Origin: Mytilus trossulus
Lineage: Eukaryota; Mollusca; Bivalvia; Mytilida; Mytilidae
DNA length: 64,000 nt
Direction of reading: 5' to 3'
Assembly (NCBI RefSeq): GCF_036588685.1
Contig: NC_086386.1
Location: forward strand, 14,652,931-14,716,930
Positions 21,590-32,800 of the stretch are shown here, piece by piece. Within the stretch, counting starts at the first letter, position 1; every line of letters begins with the position of its first letter. The position numbers were made by a program, and so were the translations under genes. Under the pieces are notes generated by a model. It was not told the origin of the DNA and did not search any database. It worked only from the letters and a program-made list of their open reading frames with translations.

Positions 21590-22745
21590 AAAAATTGTAA
21601 GGGTTCCGCGGAACCCAGTGTCTCGCCTATTTTTGTTGTAAATCGCAGACTCAACAATAATGAGGAACAAAATCAATAAAAATAGTCCTCTTGTTACTAT
21701 TTTATGATTGTAAGAAAATCTAAGTCCATTTAAAAGTAAATTACAGAAAAAACGGAGTAATCTTTTTACAAACTTTACTTCTGGATACAATCTTATGATC
21801 ATAAATAAGCTTCTGTCCAAGTTTGGTACAAACCCAGGATAGTTTAAGAAAGTTATTACAAATTTTAAAACTTTAACCACAGAGTGAATTTAATGGTTCC
21901 CCGTAGAAAAACTATGTCCATTTAAAAGTAAAATATGGAAAAAATGGATTTATTTATTTAAAAAAAATACTTCTGGATACTATCTTATGATCATAAACAA
22001 GCTTCTGTCCAAGTTTGGTACAAACCCAGGATAGTTTAAGAAAGTTATTGCAAATTTTAAAACTTTAACCACAGAGTGAATTTAATGGTTCCCCGTAGAA
22101 AAACTATGTCCATTTAAAAGTAAAATATGGAAAAAATGGATTTATTTATTTAAAAAAAATACTTCTGGATACTATCTTATGATCATAAACAAGCTTCTGT
22201 CCAAGTTTGGTACAAACCCAGGATAGTTTAAGAAAGTTATTAAAATTCTGTTCTTTAACCACAGAGTGAATGTAATGTTTCCCCGCAGAAAAAACTAAGT
22301 CCATTTGTAAGTAAAATACGGAAAAAATAGAATTTTATTTTTACAAAATTTACCTCTGGATATTATCTTATGATAATAAACAAGCTTCTGTCCAAGTTTG
22401 GTACCTAACCCAGGATAGCTGGAGAAAGTTATTAAAATTCTAAAAACTTTAACCACAGAGTGAATGTGTTGTTTCCCCGCAGAAAAAAACTAAGTCCATT
22501 TATAGTAAAATATGGAAAAAATGGAATTTTATTTTTACAAAATTTACTTCTGGATACTATCTTATGATCATAAACAAGATTCTATCAAAGTTTGGTTGAA
22601 ATCCAGTATAGTTTAAGAAAGTTATTAAAATCTCAAAAACTTTAACCATAGAGTGAATATTTGTTGACGCCGCCGACGACACCGACGACGACGGAATGTA
22701 GGATCGCTTAATCTCGCTCTTTCGACTAAAGTCGAAGGCTCGACA
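21590..22745. mobile_element. Pearl/Helentron-like element with ~190-bp tandem core
   Basis: Starts with a perfect palindrome GGGTTCCGCGGAACCC (21601-21616) and AGTGTCTCGCC. It then carries about five tandem units of roughly 180-200 bases, each with 'CTTCTGGATAC(T/A)ATCTTATGATCAT', 'CCAAGTTTGGT', 'ACTTTAACCACAGAGTGAAT' and 'GTCCATTT', near 21780, 21970, 22165, 22345 and 22545. It ends in GACGACGACGGAATGTAGGA and TCTCGCTCTTTCGACTAAAG. Short ends around a variable tandem core match the described 'pearl' and Helitron-like non-autonomous elements of bivalves. Class is inferred from architecture. Confidence 0.65.
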
Positions 22746-23796
22746 AAAACCAACACAGTGATTTTTTTTTATGTTTTTGCTACAACTTTCAGATGATCTG
22801 TGGTTGAAATATAATACGCATTTAAAATTTACTTATAATGTTTGAGGTCAAAGAGTAACATTTATTTTTATTTTAGTTTAATTTAGTTCCCAAATCATGT
22901 TAATAAATGGGTAAAATATCAGATTAATCTATCTGAACAGAAGAAGGGTCTTCAGTGAGGGATTGGTTTCGTCAGTTAATGTCTTTTTTAACGCCATTGT
23001 CACTACCTGCACATTTGGTATTGTTTTTGAAGAATAGATGATAGACAGTTTAAAAACATTAAATTTTATGAGGTATTTAAGTAATTTAAGTTCGTTAACA
23101 TATAAATATCCGAAATTGTTGATTGTTATCTTATCGTAATGTGATATTCCTTGTTAGAGATTAAAAAAAAACTATGTTCAATAATTAAGTTTTATCTTTT
23201 TTTTTGTGACCATATCTTTGATATATAAAAAAAGAAGATGTGGTATGATTGCCAATGAGATAGTTTATCTCAAACTGACTCATAGTTAGTCAAATATTGG
23301 TAGGCTTTAAAGAGTCATCTAAAGAAATGTTTTTCTCATAAGGTTGTTGCTGCGTTGCTGTTTCATTGATATAAACGTCATACTACCTTTTACACATAAA
23401 GTTGTACTCGTTATTTTGAGCATTTTTACTATGTATACATACAAAATTGTGGAAATCAATTACTTCATTCAATCAATTTGAAAGTAAACTATTTCTAGTA
23501 ATAAATATGTATGCCTGTCCTTTAGAGATATCACCAAAAAGTCTCAATAGGAAAAACAAATATTTTTTTTATTAATTTCAACAAAATTTAAATGACTGCA
23601 AATGTTAAACATTCATTAAGACCACTGTTTCCATCACTCTGCTGAATGTACTTGGACATAACTGCATGAACCTGAACACTTTGTATTTTATAACTTGATT
23701 ACAGGTATCTACCAAGCTTCTCTAAGGTAGCTTACATCATCCTAGGTCTTTTAGTTAAATAAGATGTTTATGATAACTGTTGTTGTTAGTACGCCA

Positions 23797-23802
23797 TTTA
23801 TT
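23797..23802 (-). promoter_or_regulatory. Polyadenylation signal of the minus-strand host gene
   Basis: AATAAA on the minus strand, 15 bases after the TGA at 23818. The spacing is short but credible and supports exon 5 as the last exon. Confidence 0.55.
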
Positions 23803-23817
23803 AGATCAAGACATCTT

Positions 23818-26800
23818 TCATGTCAGTCCTTTCTGGTAACAAGCAAACCTCAATAGGGATTCATATATCAAGGATCTTTCAGAAGCTTTCAAATAGTCAT
23901 AAGGTCTTGTGTATGAAATAGTCGAATTGCCAATACTATTTTCATTCTCTATTCTTCCTTTATATGTTTTCACCTTTTCAATTTCAGTCAAGTGCTGTTC
24001 AGATATTTCTAGAGCAATAAAAACAACCTGAAAAACAAATCAATCAACATGATAAAGATTTGAAATACAAAAAAATAATATCTGACCATATTATTTTTAA
24101 ATATGCCCCACTTCCTATAGTTGATCCCAACTTAAGGTTCTTAAAATAGTTGTGTACATTGACTTTAAATAAAATTGAGAAAGGAAATGGGGAATGTGTG
24201 AAAATAACAAAAACCCGACCATAGAGCAGACTACAGCCATTTAAATACAGTATTTTGTAAGATTAATTTCATTTTGGACAACCAGACTTCAAAATAGTTG
24301 TTTTATCTTTTTTTTCTCTGCTTAAGATATATTATATTGGGACCTATTACAGTAGAAAATTCAATAAAAAAAAAATCGGGGAAAATTTCCCCAATTTTTC
24401 ATTGTACTAATGAACTCAAAATCGTTCAATTTCTTTTTGTCACGTTTTTGAATTTGCAGATTGGCCCAGAAATCTACTTCTGTTTCTGGTCTTGTTAACT
24501 TGAGACTTTAAGTTTAAGAAAGGAATTAATACTAATTCATTTTAAAACAAAATGTTTTTTTTTTTTTTTGTAATGTGTTTATTGGCAAAGAACTTCATAT
24601 ATGCAATATAATTATAGTAAATAAGTTCATAGTACATCAGCAAAATCGAGACAAGTACATAAAGTTGATATTTTGAATCCTTCTATAAACGTATATTGAT
24701 ATTATTAATAATTTTAAAAAGGAATAGAAAATCTAAATCTAAGGTAGCATGGATTGGGTAGATATTTTTATTACATGAGAGTTTGCTTATAAAATCATTC
24801 TATTAGTTGGAGCCAGGGGTTCCAGCAGGCGTACACTCTTTGCAATGGTTTATTTTTATAAAATATTATTTTTTCAATGAACAAATTTTCTTTAAGGTAA
24901 TTTTTTAAGGCTACACTATTTACTGTCCACATTGCATTTTTGTTTTGTATATATAATATTTGGTTAATAGTATTATGAGATTTCTTATGTAGTTTTTTTC
25001 TGTTTTTTCTAATATCCCAAATAAGACAATATCTAAATTAAGTGGTAGTTCAATTTGGACTTTTGCAAATATCCATTTATTAAGTTCTTCCCAGACATCA
25101 AAAACTTTTGGACATGTCCAGAATATGTGTTCAATAGTTTCTATTGAGTCTGAACAGAAAGTGCATTTATTGTTTTGTGATATTTTAATTTTGTAGAGAA
25201 ATTTATTTGTTCCCAAAATTCTGTGATTAATTCTGTATTGGAGCCACTGTAATTTTGAGTTTTTAGTAATGTAAAATGGAAGTCTGTATATTTTATTCCA
25301 AATAATATTATGTCTATTTAGAATTAAAGACCACTTTTCCTGTGATGTGATATTGGTTATTTTTTTATTTAAAACATTATACATGTCTTTTGATCCTTTT
25401 GTAGATTTCATAAATATAGAAATAGTAGTTGGTATAATTGGCCCATAAGGCTTCATAAGCTGATTATTTTTAATATTAAGACTTTTCATATAGGAATAAA
25501 CAGCTGACATTACTCCTTGAAATATAAGAAAGTTGGTATCAACATCATATGTTTTTTTAAATTCCTGCCAATTCATTAAATGTCCATCATTATCAATTAA
25601 ATCATTTATTAACCAGACGCCCTTTTCAGTCCATTTTTTATACAGAGGGGTTTGATTACCAATTTTAATTTCTTTATTATTTCAAAGATTAGATGCGATA
25701 AAATCATATTCGTTCTTAATAGCTACTTTGGTTTGTAGTTCAGTCCAAGCATTAAAAACCTCCTGCCAAAAAGGATTTTTAACTTGTGTTCTTGGACCTA
25801 CCAAGAATAATTCATTTAATTCAATTTTTTCAGTACAAGTTAGTAATTTACAATAGTTATTAGTTTGTTTGATTATTCTTCTTATCCAAGTTAGTTTTAA
25901 TCCTTTGATGTATTGTTTTAGATTTAACAAAATGTTTGTTATTAAAAAAACGTTACCTGATGACAGCAGCTATTCTTTGTTTACATTGAATATGAAGTCA
26001 TAACATAAATAACGTCACAACTAAAATCCCTAGTAATAGAACCAAAATCAGAAACGTATTAATGTTTCTCTTTTTAACATTGTTGATTTAAAAAAAAATT
26101 CATAAAAATTCATCCCCATTCACAGGTATATTGTTTCAGAGCAAGATCTAAGACCAGCTGGCTCAGAAGTAAAAGAAAGTGACCTGTATTATCCAGAGTG
26201 TTGGTCTAGCACAAAACAAGTTGATATTTAAGATCATAGAAAAGTTAAATTGAATATAAATGACAAGATACTGGGTACAAGTCAAGCAGAAAGTACATAA
26301 AACGACATAAAACACAATCACAGATGTTTAAATTACATTTATCTGAAAACCAACATCAGCAGCTTTTGGAAGATAAACACTTCCTGTCCTTCCACTAATA
26401 TAACATAAATATAACCAAACTTAAATGAAAGAAAATATAAATAACTTGATGGATATATTTCTCTTGCCATAGCCACAGTCATGTTCTTATTACTTGACTT
26501 TGGTGTGACTTCTTAGAATGAGACATATTATGAAATCCTGCCCTAGGTAACATGACTGGTGCCACATGTGGAACAGGAAAACTCCTGAGTTTATCCAAGT
26601 TTGTGGTAGATATTTGCGTTTCTTTTTTATTCAGTTTTCTTTATATTAAGCATCTGACTTTAAATTCTAATTACCTGTGTACCAATAATGATGGCTCCAT
26701 ACACCAGTCTACTAGGTTGCTGTTCTGAATCTTCTCCTATTCTTAAACAAGTACTGTTAGTCTCTAGCAATAATTGACCACCATGTTGTCCAAGAACATT

Positions 26801-29800
26801 ACAAGGTTGAAGATGATGTGATCTAAAATCCATTGAATGAAGTAATTTCCAATTCCTCTTCCACTGCTTTATCTGTAAATTCAGATAAAACTTGCTTTAA
26901 TCCTTCAGTTCTTCTAAGATAAAATATCTTCATGGCTTGTACAAAATTTTTGGGTAAATTAATATAAAACCTTATGATTTATAATAACTGCATATCACAT
27001 TTTTTTTTTTAAATGTCTGTGAAAAGCACAATATTAATTACAAATTTTGTAAGCATCATGTTTAATGATTAAATTATTTTGTTAAGAAAACATAGGACAA
27101 AAAAATATCAACCATAATAATCATTAGAAATATGGGCCGATTTCACGAAGCTATCCTAAGACATGTCATAAGATATATCTTAGGACATGTCTTATGATCC
27201 TCTTATGACTATCCTATGACATATCTCAGACCTCGTCTCGAAGCTGTCTTAGGATGATCTTTGCTAAGACATCCTAAACCTGTCGCAAGTTCTTTAAATT
27301 TTCAAATAAAAATATGATTTACGGGAAAAAAATCATGTAAATTTAGTTTGTCTTACCATAAATTATTCTAAAATTATTGATTAATATAATTACATAATTT
27401 GCAAAATAAATATAAAAAAATAAAAGTAATTTATATATAAATTATCTTTAAACAACACATCAATACAAATATAAATTTTTAATGCAAAATTAAGGAAAAA
27501 AGAATATAAAATGATGACTTTTTTTTGGTACATGTACAAGACTGAAGTGAGATGATTTCAATTTCGACTTTATTGGTTATAACAGGTTAAGGGATAAAAC
27601 CGTGCAATCTTGATATCAATACATCGAATTTTCATTGTTGACAAATCATGATAATACGTCAAACTAGAAAGATAACGTTATAAGCAGGAACAGGAGAAAG
27701 GATAATTAGATTATAATAAGATATTGTTTCCAAATTAATATAAAAAATGAGTGTAATTTATATAAATAAACGTATAACTATCCTAAGACCATCATAAGAC
27801 ACCTATGGTGTTGTCCTAACTTTATGACCAACTTTAAGAGATGTCTTAATTTAGGACCACTTTGTGAAACCCACTTAGGACTAAGATATGTCGTAAGACC
27901 ATCCTAAGACATGTCTTAGTCCTAAGACAGCTTCGTGAAACTGGGCCCATATGGTGAAAAAGAAATTATATTTAAAGTATTGCAGCATATGGAAGAAAGA
28001 ATTATTTAATGATTAAAGACAAAATAAGACCTCTGGAAATAAACTTTAATAGAACTTATCGATTTTTTAAACCAAATTTTAATTTTGAGCCTTACTTATT
28101 GAAATTACCATATATTCAAAGATGTGTTTTAACAAGATTTAGAATTGGAGCTCACAAACTTGAAATAGAAAAAGGTTGTTATTTTAATAGTAAACTAGAA
28201 AATAGAATATGCAAACTCTGTAATGAGGAAATAGAAGATGAGATGCATTTTCTTTTAACATGTAAAACTCTGGATAATGTTAGAAATCCCTTTCTAAGCA
28301 AAATATATAATAAAAATAAAAATATTTTAAAACTTGATAACAAATCTCTTTTTATTTGGCTATTAATGGGAAATGAAGATAAAAACATTTTGATAATAAT
28401 TTGTCAGTTATCAGAGGTTTTAAATATGAACAGAAATACAATATTAAATCAGATTTCTCTATATAAAATTATGTATGATCAAATATATATTTACATAAGT
28501 TATTTCTTTTACATTTGATAAATTATTAGTATATTCTACGAGGTGTGCTGTCCAATAAAGGGACCAGAGTAACAGACTATTGGTCATATTGTATTATATA
28601 TGTTTTATTATTTACAAATTGCCTACTTCACTTTCTTTAATATTATATCAATCAACTAAATCAAAATCAATCATATTATGTACTTTGTTTAACCTATTTT
28701 TAATTTACTTTACATTATGTTTGAAAATTATATTATAATTATTCTGCTCATTCTGGGCGCCGTGATTGGCAAATAAAATATTTGTTGTTTGTTTGTTATA
28801 TAGCAGTGCCTTTTTTTTATTTTGAGGTAAAACATATTAAAACTATTTTTTTATCACCTTTTCTCTACCATATATATATTAACTGTGTGAGAATTCCTGT
28901 GATATGAATGTGTATGAATATCTTAACTGACAGTCTCAGACAAATATTTCATTTACCTCTCCTCTCACAAGAACAGTTTCTGCTTGATAATTATCTACTG
29001 AACTGTGGGAACAACATCTAAGGTCTGGTACTGATTTTACAGTCACCTCTCCAATCTCCAATGTTTGATTCATTACATTTCCAGCCCTATTAAAATTGAA
29101 CAATTTATTAACACAATTATCACGGTTTCATTATCACACCTGTATGAACAAACATCAAACTCCATATATAATTAATTCTTTCCATTGATCACTTCCCAGT
29201 TTACATGTTTCTGTTGATACTACCTGCAATTCTGTTTTATGTATTCCTTTATTTGTACAAGCTTCCAAGCTTGGGGTTTGTGTTGTTTATTCTTTAGTTT
29301 TTCTATGTTGTGTCATTTGTACTATTGTTTGTTTGTTTGTCTTTTTCATTTTTAGCCATGGCGTTGTCAGTTTATTTCAGATTTATGAGTTTGACTGTCC
29401 CTTTGGTATCTTTTGTCCCTCTGGACCAATGGACATAGAAAAAAAACACCCTAAGTTTTGCATCTGATTCATTTCTGACGGATGCAATAAGTATTATAAC
29501 CTGGTTACGGCGTATTGGATAGAACCTCTAAACCATATTATCTTGATTAACAAATAGCAAGGATTTGTATAGTTTGACTAATGATAACATGTTGCAAAAG
29601 ACTTTCATTCATTATATTTGAAAATCAAAATTATGTATACCGGTATTGTATTGTTTATACATGCATGCTTCAGGGTGAACCCAAGGCTCTGTGTTGAAAA
29701 CTGTACTTTTACTTATAATGGGTCACTTTCTACAAACTGTGACTTGGATAGAGAGTTGTCTCATAAGCACTGATACCACATCTTCTTATATCTATATATA

Positions 29801-32800
29801 AAAGTTTGTATTTTAATAACCTCTTCGTATGTTAAATCATTGATAACTTTGACTTGTTTCCCTTTAATAAGTAACAATAATAGGTTTGTAACGAAAATTA
29901 TTATACAAGTGTGACTAATTTTCTGAAAAAAATAATGCAAGAAGACAGCAAATTTGTTAATCATGCATGAAATATAATAGTGTCATTGTTTTTAATATTG
30001 GCAGCTGTTTTATAATTATGCAATTTAAGAAATAATTGTTCAAAAATAATTAATTCTGTAAGCGTTCTGACATTTATATATTTTTCTAACTTTAAAAGTA
30101 GATATATATATATATAATAGTCAGTCAAGTACACATCAGCTCAGAGAAATGTCCACCAGCTATTTATCAATATCTTTTTAACCTCAATCCCTTAATTGGA
30201 TTAAAATTGAATGAGCAGGACTGTCAATGATGTGCATGTGAGAGATGTCTGTGTTACTCTTGGTTTAGTTTTCTGTATAATATTTTTCAAAATTTTATTT
30301 TTCAATATCTTTATACTTTCTATATCAAAAGGCCATGTCTATCCTTTGCAATGGATTAAATTTTTTACCTGCTTCCAAGTCAACATGTTTTTAAAAATGC
30401 TCTGCAGAGTTCTCTGTATGAACCTTCTGTACAGCGATTCAGTTTGTTGTCTACCATGTCAGAATTGTTTCAGGTCAATATAAAACTCTCTAACAGATGC
30501 CATTATACTGTCAAACAGACTGTAAAACATAAAGCCTTGTACATGTAAATGTAATTGTATAAAAGATATTCTTTGTGAAGCAGGATACAATATTGACTTA
30601 GACACTATCAACAAAGTTATCATTATATTAGAAATGTTATATAAAAGATAAAATACTACATATATTGCTCTTCTGATCTAATCTTGTGTACTTAATTTTA
30701 GGGAACCTTAATTTATAGCTTGCTGTTGGGTGTGAGACAAGGCTCCAGGGTGAAAGTCATACTTTGACCTATAATGAACCCCTCTGTAATCATGGTAATC
30801 ATGATAATGGTTTACTTTCATAAACTGTGACTTGGATTGAGAGTTGTTTCATTAGCACTAGTACTCATACCACATCTTCTTCTATCTAATTAAGTTTAAA
30901 TGCGTGGTAGAAAAGGATGAAACCACATTTATTGAACAGTATGGAATTTGGAGCCAAAGTACATTACCTGAGACAAGTACTACTTTTCTGAGAATTTACA
31001 AGAACCTGTTTGAAAATTTTTCTTACTGCATCTCTGTCTGACAGGTTCAATTTTGAAGAATAAAAAAGTGAGCGTGACTTTGGATAAAAAAAAAGGTTGT
31101 TTCCAGTTTTTGGAGAAAAAAATTGTTTGTTCCACCCTCAGCTGCAACAATAATTTTTTTATGTAATGCTAAAATTTAAAAAAAAAAGTTTATCCGGACA
31201 AAAAATTAATAGCCCCCACCATAAAGATAAACATTTAAACATGTTGAACAAAAGTACTATCGATGTGTCCTGGATTGCTCTCTGAAAACTGGTCTAACAC
31301 TACATGTAGGTTCACAAATTAGTAAGTTTCTGTGTATCAGCTTTTATTACTACTATTGATCGGGATCAATTGTATTGTCGGACTAATGGGGCGTCAGACT
31401 AAAGGGGTGTCAGACCAATGGGGTGTCGGACTAGTGGGTGTTGGACCACTGCGGTGTCCCACTTACAGGATGTCGGAACAACGGGGCTGCCCTGGAAATG
31501 ACTGTTTGATGCCTGACAGTAAAGGGCATCATTTCCCTCTAATGTCAGATCTGTTAATAATGACTTTTGCATAAATTCTATTATAAATTAAAATGTTTAC
31601 CATAATAAATCATTATCAATTTCCGTTTCATTATCAATAACTTGGAATTCTTAATTCATATCTATGCACTTTATCTGCTTCTAATTCGCACCTGGCTAAT
31701 GCTTCTATTTCATTTGTCCATCGGGCTTGTCTATCTTTCCTTCGTTCACCTTCGGAATAATCACCTGGTAAATTAACATTAAAATTGAGAAATCGTTCTA
31801 GAATTATAATAAATGTCTTCAAATTTGGTGACAAATGCGATATTTGTGAATTGTAAGACAGCGATTGATCAAGAAGTGTGTTGATGTCAACAGGTTTCTC
31901 TGCATAGAAAAGACCTAAACTCTCTAAATTATTTAAATCCCAGTGTGACACTAAATTGTGAAAAGAAGCCTTAGACGTCAAGTGTTGTCTTGTAGGCGTT
32001 GTAGGCTGCTGCAAACTTGATTCAGGTACAATCAACAAATTATCACCCATTCCTTCAGGATTTAGATTTCTGCAAAAAGGTTAGTCCAAATAATTATGAC
32101 GTCTTGAAAGGCTATAATAATTTTTTCTTTGACGTCGATGTAAGGCGTCAAAGAAAAAAATTATAATAGCCTTTCAAGACGTCATAATTATTTGGACTAC
32201 AAAAAGGTATACCGAGGAGAGGGGAGAGAACCGATAAATTCACGTTCTACATTTAACAGAGAGCAGAATAAAAAAGGAAAAAAACAATTTTCCTCTTTTT
32301 TCACTCTAATTTCTGACAAGTGCAATTAGAGGCCAAAATAGGACAAGAACGTAATAAATTTATTCTATAACCCTTGTATTTGAGAAAAAATCATGAAAAA
32401 CAAAGACAATTCTGTAAAATTAGTATTTATTTGATACATTTCAAAATAAATTTATACTGAATTCTACACTTTACTGTCCATTTTCATTCAACTCTCCGTA
32501 AATGATGCAACTTAGAATAAATTTATTCTAAATGCATGATGCTTTCTGTATATAATCATTTATAAAATAAATTTATTATAAAGAGCCTTGATATCTATTA
32601 TCAGTTCGAGAAAATCATAGAATAAATTTATTCTACATTTAATGTCATTTATGATTATAACAATATTTAAAATAAATTTATTTTGAAAGTCCAGTAATCT
32701 GTATGGTGAGGCTGTGATACAGAATAAATTTATTCTACATTTAATGTCATTTATGATTATAATAATATATAAAATAAATTTATTTTGAAATAAAAGTAAT

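Noticed and set aside
21518..21880. 120-codon minus-strand open frame
   Set aside because: It spans the start of the pearl/Helentron-like tandem element and its composition is that of the repeat.
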